A stretch of DNA of 47,295 nucleotides from Bacteroidales bacterium (GTDB lineage: Bacteria > Bacteroidota > Bacteroidia > Bacteroidales > UBA932): positions 1 to 47,295 of the forward strand of contig JAFVAU010000005.1 of the NCBI GenBank assembly GCA_017480345.1, in the 5' to 3' direction. Position numbers and translations under genes: made by a program. A model generated the notes under the pieces. It was not told the origin of the DNA, did not search any database, and saw nothing but the letters and a program-made list of their open reading frames with translations. This document shows positions 31,233-40,344 of this stretch, in pieces (position 1 is the first letter of the stretch; every line of letters begins with the position of its first letter).

Positions 31233-32572
31233 TATGCGGTTTTAGTGTTAAACTGGTTAATCTTGTCACTGTATACTTCGTCCACCTTGGCGGTGAGGGA
31301 GCCGTCGGAGAAACGGACGCCGATACGGTCCCCTACCGCCACTTTGTCCACGGTCTTGAGGACCTTGTTGTCTTTCCCCGTCACTAGCACATAGCCCATG
31401 GCCAGGATGTTGCGAGGGTCCGAAGCCTTGATAAGAGCCTCTTTCAGGGCCACCTTGGAGTACTCGGCGCTTACCCGGGAGAGGGCGGCAAACTGGATGC
31501 GGTGCTGCACGGCATCCTTGAGGGCGGCCACCTGGCCATGCTTCTGCAAAAGCCCGCGGGAGATGCGTCCCAGGCTCTTCTGGAGCTTCATCTCCAGGGC
31601 CGATACCCGCCCTTGCAGCGCCCGGTGCATCCGGGACTCCGCCCCCTTGATTTTGAGCTCGTCCCGGCTCAGCACCTGCCGGGCGGCGGCCATCACCCGC
31701 TGTCCCAGACGGTCCAGGAGGGCGTCCTGCGCCTGGAAAGCCTCCAAGAAAACATCGGCCAGCGCCGTAGGGGTTTTCACGGAGGAATGGGCCACCATGT
31801 CCGCAATATGGACATCCTTGTCATGGCCGATGGCCGTAATCACCGGCACCGGCAGGGTGGCGATGGTGACGGCCAGGTCAAAGTCGTCGAAACAGGCCAG
31901 GTCCAGCTCACTGCCGCCGCCCCTGAGGATGAGGATGGCGTCGTAGCTCTTTTCCGCCGCATCCAGGAGCGCGGCCGATATGGAAGTCGGCGCCTGCTCC
32001 CCCTGCATGAGGGCCTCGAAGAGGTCCAGCCGGAAGGCGTAGCCCTGGGGATTGTTCAAAAGGTGGTTCCGGAAATCCTGGTAGCCGGCCGCCGTAAGGG
32101 ACGTAACCACCGCCAGGCGGCGGGGCAGGTCCGGCAGGGCCAGTTCCTTCTGCATGTCCATGTAGCCTTCGGCCGTCAGTTTCTCGATGGCCCGCTTGCG
32201 CTCCAGGGCCTTTTCTCCCAGCGTGAAGGCCGGGTCTATGTCTTCTATGAAGAGGGAAACGCCGTAAAGTTCGCTGAAACTCACCTGCACCTGCACCAGC
32301 ACGGTGATGCCCGCCCGGAGAGACTCCCCGGTGGACTGCTCGAAGAAACGGGTGAGCACGGGATACTTCCACTTCCAGATCATGGCGCGGGATTCCGCAA
32401 TGGGCTTTCCCAAACGGCTCTGAACCAGGCTCAGATAGCAGTGGCCGTTGGAGCGGGGGCTCCAGGAGGCAATCTCCGCCTTTACCCAGTACCGGCCCGG
32501 GAAAGCCTTCTCCATGCTTTCCTTGATGCGCTGCTGTAACTCCAACAGCTCTATGTAGTTCCGCTCCGCCAT
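31232..32572 (-). CDS. xseA: Exodeoxyribonuclease VII large subunit
   Basis: A 446-residue catalytic subunit. An N-terminal OB-fold (about 10-110) is followed by the catalytic domain with V-T-S-L-T-A-A-G-Y-Q-D-F (about 154-165) and L-R-G-G-G-S-E-L-D-L-A-C-F (about 216-228), where the metal-binding Asp lies. A long coiled coil (about 290-360) binds XseB. The -7 box TACCTTTG (32580-32587, minus) ends seven bases before the ATG, suggesting a leaderless or nearly leaderless mRNA. Confidence 0.93.
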   Translation of the reverse strand: MAERNYIELLELQQRIKESMEKAFPGRYWVKAEIASWSPRSNGHCYLSLVQSRLGKPIAESRAMIWKWKYPVLTRFFEQSTGESLRAGITVLVQVQVSFSELYGVSLFIEDIDPAFTLGEKALERKRAIEKLTAEGYMDMQKELALPDLPRRLAVVTSLTAAGYQDFRNHLLNNPQGYAFRLDLFEALMQGEQAPTSISAALLDAAEKSYDAILILRGGGSELDLACFDDFDLAVTIATLPVPVITAIGHDKDVHIADMVAHSSVKTPTALADVFLEAFQAQDALLDRLGQRVMAAARQVLSRDELKIKGAESRMHRALQGRVSALEMKLQKSLGRISRGLLQKHGQVAALKDAVQHRIQFAALSRVSAEYSKVALKEALIKASDPRNILAMGYVLVTGKDNKVLKTVDKVAVGDRIGVRFSDGSLTAKVDEVYSDKINQFNTKTA

Positions 32573-32587
32573 AGTCCTACAAAGGTA

Positions 32588-32803
32588 CGAATTTTCTCCC
32601 GAAAAGGCTACGGGCTGGACGGTTTTTATAACGTGTTGTTTATCAGTGTGTTATAAAGTATCCTCAGCCCGAGCACAGTTTTAAAAAGGCCTCCGGGCTC
32701 GAGGACTTTCCGTAAATGACTGTTTCACAACATCTTGCACCTTGCGCCAAAGCCCGGCGCAAGCGCAAAGGAGGGGATTTTTTCAATTTTTCAAAGGTTT
32801 TGG
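32588..32803. other. Intergenic region between xseA and der with inverted repeat
   Basis: TTTATAAC (32625-32632) and GTTATAAA (32650-32657) are a perfect inverted repeat with a 17-base AT-rich spacer. A weaker GC-rich pairing AGCCCG/CGGGCT follows. No gene or known RNA is recognised. A regulatory role for either divergent gene is possible. Confidence 0.45.
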
Positions 32804-32811
32804 TATCTTTG
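32804..32811 (+). promoter_or_regulatory. -7 box of der-nadE
   Basis: TATCTTTG lies 22 bases before the der ATG at 32834. At the -33 distance only a T-run is seen (TTTTTTC). Confidence 0.55.
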
Positions 32812-32833
32812 CAGACTGAAATCTTTTTGTATT

Positions 32834-34141
32834 ATGGCATTAGTAGCGATAGTCGGGAGACCGAACGTAGGAAAATCAACTTTATTCAACCGTCTGGTGG
32901 GCATGCGCCAGGCCATCGTGGACGAGACCGCCGGCGTAACGCGGGACCGCCATTACGGCAAGTGTGAATGGTGCGGACGGGAGTTCTCCGTGGTGGACAC
33001 GGGCGGTTACACCTCCAATTCGGACGACGTCTTCGAGGACGCCATCCGCCGCCAGGTGAGCATCGCCATCGATGAGGCCGATGCCATCCTGTTCATGTGC
33101 GAAGCCGCCACCGGCATCACGGACTACGACGCGGAGATAGCAGACCTGCTCCGCCGCTCCAAGAAGCCCGTGGTCCTGTGCGTGAACAAGGTGGACAGCG
33201 GAGAGAAGATGTACGACGCCTTCGACTTCTACGGCCTGGGCCTGGGAGAAGTCTGGAGCATATCGGCTGCCAACGGAAGCGGCACCGGAGACCTCCTGGA
33301 CGAGATTCTGAAGGTGCTGCCGGAAGATACGCAGGCCGATGATGACCATGCGGACATCCCGCACATTGCCATCGTGGGCCGCCCCAACGTGGGCAAGAGT
33401 TCCCTTACCAATGCCCTGCTGGGAGAGGAGCGCAACATTGTGACGCCGGTGGCCGGCACCACGCGCGACTCCATCTCCACCTATTATAACAAGTTCGGCC
33501 ACGAGTTCATGATTGTGGACACCGCCGGCATGCGCAAGCGCGGCAAGGTGACCGAAGACCTGGAGTTCTACTCCGTGCTCCGGGCCATGCGCACCATCGA
33601 GCACTCGGACGTATGCATCCTCATGATAGACGCCACCACGGGCCTGGAAGCGCAGGACCTCAATATCTTCAATGTGATCCAGAAAAACCGCAAGGGCTGC
33701 GTGCTGGTGGTGAACAAATGGGACCTCTTTGAAAAGGACGTGAACACCCTGCGGGACTATACGGAAGGCCTCAAGGCCCGTCTGGCCCCCTTTAACGACA
33801 TTCCCATCCTCTTCACCTCCGTCCTCAACAAACAGCGCATCCTGGATGTGCTGGACGCCGCCGCCCGGGTGGCCGGCAACATGTCCCGCAAGATTCCCAC
33901 CTCCCAGCTCAACGACGCCATGCTGCCGGAAATCGAGAACTATCCGCCGCCGGCCTGGAAGGGCAAGTACATCAAGATCAAGTACGTGACCCAACTTCCC
34001 ACCCGCACGCCGCAGTTCGCCTTCTTCTGCAACCTGCCCCAGTGGGTGAAAGACCCTTATAAACGTTTCCTGGAGAACAAGCTCCGCGAGCACTTCGACT
34101 TCGAGGGCTGTCCCATCCAGGTTTATACCAGAGCCAAATGA
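32834..34141 (+). CDS. der: Ribosome biogenesis GTPase Der (EngA)
   Basis: A 435-residue protein with two tandem GTPase domains, each with its own P-loop: G-R-P-N-V-G-K-S-T (8-16) and G-R-P-N-V-G-K-S-S (about 181-189). D-T-A-G and N-K-W-D motifs follow, and a KH-like domain lies at about 350-435. It acts in 50S subunit maturation. The ATG at 32834 puts the P-loop at the canonical position; an upstream in-frame ATG at 32735 would add 33 residues that do not fit the family and lies upstream of the promoter box. nadE follows after one base. Confidence 0.95.
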   Translation: MALVAIVGRPNVGKSTLFNRLVGMRQAIVDETAGVTRDRHYGKCEWCGREFSVVDTGGYTSNSDDVFEDAIRRQVSIAIDEADAILFMCEAATGITDYDAEIADLLRRSKKPVVLCVNKVDSGEKMYDAFDFYGLGLGEVWSISAANGSGTGDLLDEILKVLPEDTQADDDHADIPHIAIVGRPNVGKSSLTNALLGEERNIVTPVAGTTRDSISTYYNKFGHEFMIVDTAGMRKRGKVTEDLEFYSVLRAMRTIEHSDVCILMIDATTGLEAQDLNIFNVIQKNRKGCVLVVNKWDLFEKDVNTLRDYTEGLKARLAPFNDIPILFTSVLNKQRILDVLDAAARVAGNMSRKIPTSQLNDAMLPEIENYPPPAWKGKYIKIKYVTQLPTRTPQFAFFCNLPQWVKDPYKRFLENKLREHFDFEGCPIQVYTRAK

Positions 34142-34142
34142 T

Positions 34143-34880
34143 ATGTTCGATGCAGTTAAGGTAAAAGACGCCTGCGTACAGTGGATACGCGACTGGTTTG
34201 AAGAAAACGGAAAAGGCTGCCATGCCGTGCTGGGCATTTCCGGTGGCAAGGACAGCAGCGTATGCGCCGCCCTCTGTGCAGAGGCCCTGGGCGCAGACCG
34301 TGTAATAGGTGTAACCATGCCTAACGGCGTCCAGCCGGACATCGACGACTCCTTCCGGCTCATCGCCCACCTGGGCATCCGGAAGTACAACGTGAACATC
34401 GGCCCGGCCTTTGAGGCGCTCATGAAGGAAGTGGAGGCGCAGCTGGGCGGTCCGGCCAGCAGACAGACACACGTCAACATGGCGCCGCGCCTGAGGATGA
34501 CCACCCTGTACGCCATTTCCCAGAGCAACAACGGGCGGGTGGTGAACACCTGCAACCTGTCGGAAGACTGGGTGGGTTACAGCACCCGTTACGGAGACGC
34601 CGCCGGAGATTTTTCGCCCTTGGGAGGCCTTACGGTGCAGGAAGTGGTGGCCATCGGGAAAGTGCTGGGCCTGCCTTTGGACCTGGTGGAGAAGGCCCCT
34701 TCCGACGGCCTCACCGGCCTCACGGACGAGGACAACCTGGGCTTCACCTACGCTGTCCTGGACAAATACATCCGAACGGGCATTTGCGAAGACCCCGAAA
34801 CCAAGGCGCTGATAGACCACAAGCACGTCACCAACCTCTTCAAGCTCAAGCCTATCCCGCACTTTGAGCCGGAACTCTAA
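34143..34880 (+). CDS. nadE: NH3-dependent NAD+ synthetase
   Basis: A 245-residue enzyme converting deamido-NAD, ATP and ammonia to NAD. The ATP-pyrophosphatase loop S-G-G-K-D-S-S lies at 33-39. No nitrilase domain is fused, so free ammonia is the nitrogen source. C-N-L-S-E-D-W-V-G-Y (about 138-147) and G-D-A-A-G-D-F-S-P (about 151-159) are further signatures. Its end overlaps the convergent transferase gene by four bases. Confidence 0.93.
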   Translation: MFDAVKVKDACVQWIRDWFEENGKGCHAVLGISGGKDSSVCAALCAEALGADRVIGVTMPNGVQPDIDDSFRLIAHLGIRKYNVNIGPAFEALMKEVEAQLGGPASRQTHVNMAPRLRMTTLYAISQSNNGRVVNTCNLSEDWVGYSTRYGDAAGDFSPLGGLTVQEVVAIGKVLGLPLDLVEKAPSDGLTGLTDEDNLGFTYAVLDKYIRTGICEDPETKALIDHKHVTNLFKLKPIPHFEPEL

Positions 34881-36385
34881 TTGAAGATACACATCTGCTC
34901 GTCAAAAGCAGGCGACTGGATGCCGAAGAATCGCAGGACGGAGTGGAAAACATGGTGCTGCCCCACCTTCTCAAGGGGCTTCACCTCCATGTCCGGACTC
35001 CAGACCACAAAGGGAATCTCTATCTGCTCCCGGGGCGCCATGGCCATGGGAACGCCGTGCATGTAGAGGTTGTTCTCCCCCAGGGACTCGCCGTGATCGG
35101 AGACAAAGAGGACGCAACGCCGGCGGCCCGGCACTTCCCGGAGCATCTCTATCACGCTGTGGATCAGGTAATCCGTATAGACGATGGAATTGTCGTAAGC
35201 GTTGTTTAGCTCCTCCGGGCTGGTCTTGGCCATCTCTACGGTATTGCAAACCGGCGTAAACACCTCGAATTCAGCCGGATAATTGGTATTGTAGGCCGGC
35301 CCGTGATTGGTGTAGCCGTGGATGACCACGAAGATTTTCTGCGCATCGCTCGCCAGCAGCTCTTCCTTGAGCCCCGCCAGGAGGATGCCGTCGTATCGGC
35401 CATCCAGATCGGGATATTTCTCCCGGAGGTCCTGGATTTTGATGTATTTTTCCGTATGCACCGGCGGCTCTCCCCAGTTGGAGGTGCGCCAGCTCACGTC
35501 CACGCCCGCCCGCTCCAGGTAGTTGGGCAGGATTTCATAGAGCTCCCGCGTTTCCTTGGGTTCCAGGATGGCCCGCACCCCGGCCGATGTATAGGTGGCG
35601 GAAGCATCGGCCACCAAAGCCACCACGCTGTCCTTGGCGGTATAAGGGTTGGTCTCCTTGGGATAGCCGTAGAGGGAGAAATGGTCCCGGCGGGCCGATT
35701 CCCCTATCATGAGCACGCAGATGTCCCGCGTCTGAGACACCGCCGTAGCGTCCGGCAGGGGGATTTCCTTCATGTTTTTCTTTCGCTCGGAGTCATAGTA
35801 GCGGAAGGTGTTCACAATATAGGACCAAGGCATGAGGAGGCTGCCCAGTTCCGTGGAGTTCCGGTCTATCCACGGCCAGTTTTTCATATTGCCGAAAACG
35901 GCCACCAGAATGGCTGCAAGGGCAATTCCCAGGCGGGAGCCCAGCTGTTTCCAGCTGCCGTATTCCACTTTTCTGGCAAACACGTACACGGACGGCAGCA
36001 CGCCCAGCAGGAGAACATAGAGCACGAAGGACCAGGAGAAGAAACCGGAGGCTTCCGAGTACTGGGTGTTGATGACGTTTCCCATCATCTCGTCCGTCAC
36101 CAGCACCTCGTAATTATTCACGAAGTACAGCATGATGGCGTCTCCGATGAGGGTGAAGGACACAATCCCCTTCCCCACTCCGCGCAGGCAGAACACCAGC
36201 AGGTAATAGAAGAAGAAATTGAGTGCCAGCAGCACCGTAAGGCCCATGAGGGCCAGCAGGACGCTGTTGAAGCCGCCCTCCATGCACCCGGCCGCGTGCG
36301 AGGCAAAGGGATAGTGGAAGGCCACCAGGGTGTATACGCTCAGAACAAGGCTGTAGGTGGTGAGGCTGGCTTTACGGGGTATCAT
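34877..36385 (-). CDS. Phosphoethanolamine transferase (EptA/sulfatase-like)
   Basis: A 502-residue inner-membrane enzyme. Five hydrophobic segments (about 10-180) anchor a periplasmic alkaline-phosphatase-fold domain with V-L-M-I-G-E-S-A-R-R-D-H-F-S-L-Y-G-Y (about 224-241, metal site), a probable nucleophile Thr in Y-T-S-A-G (about 267-271) and S-D-H-G-E-S-L-G-E-N (about 428-437). It would move phosphoethanolamine from phosphatidylethanolamine to lipid A or another envelope glycan, leaving diacylglycerol. Such changes reduce binding of cationic peptides such as polymyxin. It is last in an operon that includes a diacylglycerol-kinase-like gene, which fits recycling of that by-product. The acceptor is unknown. 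Confidence 0.85.
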   Translation of the reverse strand: MIPRKASLTTYSLVLSVYTLVAFHYPFASHAAGCMEGGFNSVLLALMGLTVLLALNFFFYYLLVFCLRGVGKGIVSFTLIGDAIMLYFVNNYEVLVTDEMMGNVINTQYSEASGFFSWSFVLYVLLLGVLPSVYVFARKVEYGSWKQLGSRLGIALAAILVAVFGNMKNWPWIDRNSTELGSLLMPWSYIVNTFRYYDSERKKNMKEIPLPDATAVSQTRDICVLMIGESARRDHFSLYGYPKETNPYTAKDSVVALVADASATYTSAGVRAILEPKETRELYEILPNYLERAGVDVSWRTSNWGEPPVHTEKYIKIQDLREKYPDLDGRYDGILLAGLKEELLASDAQKIFVVIHGYTNHGPAYNTNYPAEFEVFTPVCNTVEMAKTSPEELNNAYDNSIVYTDYLIHSVIEMLREVPGRRRCVLFVSDHGESLGENNLYMHGVPMAMAPREQIEIPFVVWSPDMEVKPLEKVGQHHVFHSVLRFFGIQSPAFDEQMCIFN

Positions 36386-37584
36386 CTGCTTTTTCTGAAA
36401 AGTCTGACAAAAAGGTTCGCGACGCAGACCGTCAGGGCCAGCACCAGGAGATTGTAAAGCACCGTCAGCGGCCAGTTCACGGGCTGGGGCTCCCGCTTGA
36501 AGGGACTCTCCTGGGCCGATGCGTCATAGCGCGCGAAAGGATTGGTGTAGATGACGGTGCCGTCCGGGAAGAAGGCCGTCAGGCGGGCGAAAGGCTCCCC
36601 TTCCGGCAGGGCATAACGGATGCCGCAGGTGTCCAGGGCCATGGCCAGGGTGCGGTGCTCCGCCCCGTTGATGCGGATGCTGTCGGCCTTCTGCGAAAGC
36701 TCCATATAGAGGGTATTTCCCTCCAGGCCGATGGCTTTCACGAAGGGCAGCTGATGGTTTTTCTGCCGCTTCACCTTCCAGTCCCCTTCGCCGTAGTCCG
36801 GCACACGCATGGAGTAATAGCAACCACCCAAAAGGGTCTTCTTGATGTCCTCATAAGTACCCGAAGGGGTATTGAGGAAATTGCAGCGGATGGCCGTGCA
36901 CCAGTGCCGCTCCGGGTGATGGAGGTCGTCATTGGCCAGGCCGAAGCTGTAGTGCCCGGCCCCCAGGGCCCAGTCCCAGTACTCGTTTTCCGTACTGATG
37001 TGGGTGTCCAGCTCCATGATATCGTAGCCGGAAAGTTTCTCCATGCGGCTCCGGCTCACCCCGATGGTGCGGTAAGGGTGGTTCCACTGGATGATGTCGG
37101 ACTCTTTGTCCAGGCAATCCAGCTCGAACTGCCACTGGGAGGCCATGATGGGCAGCAGCGGATCCCAATGCATCACCTTCCGGCTTCCGAACACCAGCTT
37201 GTGGAACTTGAAGGGGCTGTACCCCTGCTCGTACACATTCACCTGCAGGGTGGAATCGTAGGGATGCGGGGTTAGCTCGTTGTGGTTGGAGAAGGTGACG
37301 ATGTCATAGCCCAGGCTGCGCAGCACGGAATCCGTGTAGGCGGCGTCGTAGGGGCATTCATTGACCGGCCAGGGGCCGCTCACCCGGGAATGGGTGTGGA
37401 AAAGCGCCCGCTTCCAGCCGATGGAAGTGTCCAGCGAAGCGTAGGGATTGAAGATATCCGGACCGCTGAAAGGCTGCGGAGCCCGGAAACGGTACACCGG
37501 ACTCACGCCGGTGACCAGCACCAGCATGGCCAGAAAAAGCAGCAGGCCGGCCAGTATCTTTCCCAGTATCTTGATCAGTTTCAT
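36382..37584 (-). CDS. Membrane-anchored PHP-like phosphoesterase, function unknown
   Basis: A 400-residue protein with one N-terminal membrane helix (about 8-28) and one near the C-terminus (about 370-392). The region between carries a PHP-type metal-site pattern: F-H-T-H-S (about 62-66), T-F-S-N-H-N-E (about 97-103), W-N-H-P-Y (about 167-171) and N-D-D-L-H-H-P-E (about 218-225). PHP domains hydrolyse phosphoesters. The ends overlap the transferase and the lipid-kinase genes by four bases each, so it is tied to envelope lipid metabolism. It could remove a phosphate-linked group in the periplasm. The substrate cannot be read from the sequence. Confidence 0.65.
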   Translation of the reverse strand: MKLIKILGKILAGLLLFLAMLVLVTGVSPVYRFRAPQPFSGPDIFNPYASLDTSIGWKRALFHTHSRVSGPWPVNECPYDAAYTDSVLRSLGYDIVTFSNHNELTPHPYDSTLQVNVYEQGYSPFKFHKLVFGSRKVMHWDPLLPIMASQWQFELDCLDKESDIIQWNHPYRTIGVSRSRMEKLSGYDIMELDTHISTENEYWDWALGAGHYSFGLANDDLHHPERHWCTAIRCNFLNTPSGTYEDIKKTLLGGCYYSMRVPDYGEGDWKVKRQKNHQLPFVKAIGLEGNTLYMELSQKADSIRINGAEHRTLAMALDTCGIRYALPEGEPFARLTAFFPDGTVIYTNPFARYDASAQESPFKREPQPVNWPLTVLYNLLVLALTVCVANLFVRLFRKSR

Positions 37585-38465
37585 ATCTTTTCATTCTTGC
37601 CCTGGGGCACCATGACCTTCAGGATGCGGGGCTGCAGGGTAAAGGCAAAATCCATGCCCGAGAGGAAGGGGTCTCCGTCCCGGTGGACGGCACCATCGGC
37701 CTCTCTGCGGATATGGAAGCGGGAGCCCCTGAAATGCAGGAAATGCCGGCTGGTGGGGGCCCGGCCCGTCATCAGGCGCGTAGCCAGGTCCGGGATTTCC
37801 AGGGTGGAGAAAGGATTTACCACCACCACGTCCAACAGGCCGTCCTGCAGGGAGGCCATGGGGGCTATCCGAGCCTGGTTTCCCCACTGGTTGGCGTTGG
37901 CCACCGTCACGAAGACGGCCTTTCCCTGCCACAGGACGCCATCGGCCCCGGAAAGGGTGTATTCTTCCAAGTCTTTCTTGAGCCACTCCGTCCAGGCCAG
38001 CTCGATATAGCGGGGCAGGCCCCTTCGGGTGGAGCGGGCAAAGTCCATGCTCACCCGGGCATCCAGGCCGAAGCCGGCCGTGCAGAAGAAGGGGTCTCCG
38101 TTCATATAGGCCACGTCTATTCCCGCCACATAGCCTTTGTTAAGGGTTTGGATGGCCAGCATGGGCACGCGGCTAATGCCCAGGTGAAGGGCCAGCCCGT
38201 CCCCGCTGCCGCAGGGGATGATGCCCAGTATTTTGTCCGTTCCCAGTACGCCGCGGGCCACTTCGCTCACGGTGCCGTCACCGCCCACGGCCACCACCAC
38301 ATCGGCCTGGCTTTCGCGGGCCAGGGTGAGGCCTTCTCCGGCGGCGGTGGTAAAGAGGATCCGGGGCTCGTATAAGGAGAAATCCAGGTGCTTTCCTATC
38401 GCGGAGAGCACCTGGGATTTGTCATTCTGCCCGGAAACGGGATTTACGATAAAGTCTATTCTCAT
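37581..38465 (-). CDS. Diacylglycerol kinase-like lipid kinase (YegS/DgkB type)
   Basis: A 294-residue kinase of the DAGK_cat family. N-P-V-S-G (8-12) and V-G-G-D-G-T-V-S-E-V-A (60-70) form the ATP loop, P-C-G-S-G-D-G-L-A (about 92-100) is the second signature, and H-R-D-G-D-P lies near the end. It would phosphorylate diacylglycerol or a related lipid at the membrane. Four-base overlaps link it to the small membrane protein and the PHP-like gene. Confidence 0.87.
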   Translation of the reverse strand: MRIDFIVNPVSGQNDKSQVLSAIGKHLDFSLYEPRILFTTAAGEGLTLARESQADVVVAVGGDGTVSEVARGVLGTDKILGIIPCGSGDGLALHLGISRVPMLAIQTLNKGYVAGIDVAYMNGDPFFCTAGFGLDARVSMDFARSTRRGLPRYIELAWTEWLKKDLEEYTLSGADGVLWQGKAVFVTVANANQWGNQARIAPMASLQDGLLDVVVVNPFSTLEIPDLATRLMTGRAPTSRHFLHFRGSRFHIRREADGAVHRDGDPFLSGMDFAFTLQPRILKVMVPQGKNEKI

Positions 38466-38704
38466 TTCATCAGGGCACAGCTTTTACAGGCGTCCGAATA
38501 CTCCCCGTCGCACACCTTCTTTCCCTTCTGCGCAGCCAGTATCTCCAGTTCCTCCTGCTTGGCGCACTTGATTCCCCGTTTGCGCATTTCCGGATTGGTG
38601 GAGATTTCTCCGTCCGGGAAAGGCCGATGGAAAAAGAAGATGTTCACGCCCAGCAGCAGCACGGCGATACCCACGAAGAGGATGGCGGCGAGCAGCGTTT
38701 TCAT
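38462..38704 (-). CDS. Small membrane protein conserved in Bacteroidetes, function unknown
   Basis: An 80-residue protein with one N-terminal membrane helix (about 4-25), a short R-K-R-G-I segment and four Cys residues (C47, and three in V-C-D-G-E-Y-S-D-A-C-K-S-C near the end). The Cys pattern could bind metal or form disulfides. It overlaps prs by one base and the lipid kinase by four, so it is a real gene. The role is unknown. Confidence 0.75.
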   Translation of the reverse strand: MKTLLAAILFVGIAVLLLGVNIFFFHRPFPDGEISTNPEMRKRGIKCAKQEELEILAAQKGKKVCDGEYSDACKSCALMK

Positions 38705-39699
38705 CAGAGCGGGAATTCGGAGGAGATGGGCTGGTAGTTATACACGCGGAGGATCATCCGGGCGAACGTATCGGCCAGGGAGACCACGCGGAACTTGCTC
38801 TGGAAGGCCTTTTTGGAGGGATCCAGCGGGATGGTGTCCGTCACGTACACCTCGCAGAGGGCACTCTTGTCTATGCGCTCGTAGGCAGGACCGGAGAGTA
38901 CCGGGTGCGTAGCAAAGGCACGGACACTCTTGGCGCCGCGTTTGAGCAGCTCGTTGGCGGCTTCCGTCAGGGTGCCGGCGGTATCAATGATGTCGTCGAT
39001 AATCACGATGTCCCGGCCTTCCACCTCACCAATGGGGACAATCTTCTCAATCACATTGGCCCGGGCGCGGGTCTTGTGGCAGATGACCACCGGGGTATGC
39101 AGGCGCTTGGCATAGGCGTTCACGCGCTTGGCGCCACCCATGTCCGGAGCGGCCAGGGTAAGGGTTCCCTTGTACTCCTTGGCCATCTTCTCCAGGATGG
39201 TGAGGAAGTCGTAGCTGGCATAGAGGTGATTCACAGGGAAGTCGAAGAAGCCCTGGATCTGGTCTGCATGGAGGTCGCAGGTCATGACGGCATCCGCACC
39301 GGCCACCTTGAGCATGTTGGCCACCAGCTTGGCACCGATGGAAACGCGCGGCTTGTCCTTTCTGTCCTGCCGGGCCCAGCCATAATAAGGGATGACGGCA
39401 ATGACCTTGTTGGCCGATGCGCGCTTGGCGGCATCGATGGACAGGAGCAGTTCCATCAGGTTGTCACTGCTGGGGAAGGTGGACTGGATAATGAAACACG
39501 TAGCCCCCCGGACGCTCTCCGCGAACGAGGGTTGGAATTCTCCGTCGCTGAAATGGGAAACCTCCAAGGGGCCCAGGACCACCTCGGGGTCATTTTCCGG
39601 TTTCAGGCGATTCATGGCAGCGACTACCTTCTCCGCAAAATAGCGGGAGGCATCACAGGTAAACAGCGCCATCCGGTGCTTATGAACATCGTTTATCAT
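38704..39699 (-). CDS. prs: Ribose-phosphate pyrophosphokinase
   Basis: A 331-residue enzyme making PRPP from ribose 5-phosphate and ATP for purine, pyrimidine, NAD, His and Trp synthesis. The PRPP-binding loop is I-V-I-I-D-D-I-I-D-T-A-G-T (231-243), and the catalytic C-D-L-H-A-D-Q-I-Q-G-F-F (141-152) is intact. It overlaps engB by four bases. A Met at residue 10 is an alternative start that removes a non-conserved extension. Confidence 0.94.
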   Translation of the reverse strand: MINDVHKHRMALFTCDASRYFAEKVVAAMNRLKPENDPEVVLGPLEVSHFSDGEFQPSFAESVRGATCFIIQSTFPSSDNLMELLLSIDAAKRASANKVIAVIPYYGWARQDRKDKPRVSIGAKLVANMLKVAGADAVMTCDLHADQIQGFFDFPVNHLYASYDFLTILEKMAKEYKGTLTLAAPDMGGAKRVNAYAKRLHTPVVICHKTRARANVIEKIVPIGEVEGRDIVIIDDIIDTAGTLTEAANELLKRGAKSVRAFATHPVLSGPAYERIDKSALCEVYVTDTIPLDPSKKAFQSKFRVVSLADTFARMILRVYNYQPISSEFPL

Positions 39700-40292
39700 A
39701 GAGTTTTGAGGATAGAGTCCAGATAGGTGAGTATTTCTTCCTTGCCCGTCCCCTTCACGGAGGAGGAGACGAAGACGGGCGGGAGCTCTTCCCAGTCTTC
39801 CAGGAGGCGCTCCTTGTTCTTTTCAATCTGCTGCTGCAGCACCTCGGGGCCTTGTTTGTCGGCCTTGGTGAAGATGATGCCGAAGGGGATGCCCTTCTCC
39901 CCCAGCTCGGAGATGAAGCGGAGGTCTATGTCCTGCATGTCGTGGCGGGAATCCAACAGCACCATGAGCATCACCAGCTCCTCGGAGTGGTTGATGTAAT
40001 CCCAGATGATGTGCCTGAGGCGGGCGCGATCCCCGTCCGGCAGCTTGGCGAAGCCGTAGCCGGGGAGGTCTACGAGGTACCAGCTGTCGTTGATGAGGAA
40101 ATGGTTCACCAACTGCGTCTTGCCGGGGGTCTGGGAGGTTTTGGCCAGTTTGGAGTTGCCCGTGAGCATGTTGATGAGGGAACTCTTGCCCACATTGGAC
40201 CGGCCGATGAAAGCGAATTCCGGCAGCTTTCGCTGAGGCTTCTGCCCCACCCTTGTGCTGCTCTGGACGAATTCCGCTTTGGTGATTTTCAT
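39696..40292 (-). CDS. engB: Ribosome biogenesis GTPase YsxC/EngB
   Basis: A 198-residue single-domain GTPase for 50S assembly. The P-loop is G-R-S-N-V-G-K-S-S (30-38), followed by D-L-P-G-Y-G-F-A (about 75-82) and T-K-A-D-K (about 141-145). It is first in a six-gene minus-strand run ending with the phosphoethanolamine transferase. Confidence 0.93.
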   Translation of the reverse strand: MKITKAEFVQSSTRVGQKPQRKLPEFAFIGRSNVGKSSLINMLTGNSKLAKTSQTPGKTQLVNHFLINDSWYLVDLPGYGFAKLPDGDRARLRHIIWDYINHSEELVMLMVLLDSRHDMQDIDLRFISELGEKGIPFGIIFTKADKQGPEVLQQQIEKNKERLLEDWEELPPVFVSSSVKGTGKEEILTYLDSILKTL

Positions 40293-40312
40293 GGCTCCCT
40301 CTTTAAGTTATG

Positions 40313-40344
40313 CAAAGATACTACTTTTTTCGGGATTTATACAA
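40313..40344 (-). promoter_or_regulatory. Promoter of engB-prs operon
   Basis: On the minus strand TTG (40342-40344), a 21-base spacer and TATCTTTG (40313-40320), 20 bases before the engB start. Confidence 0.6.
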
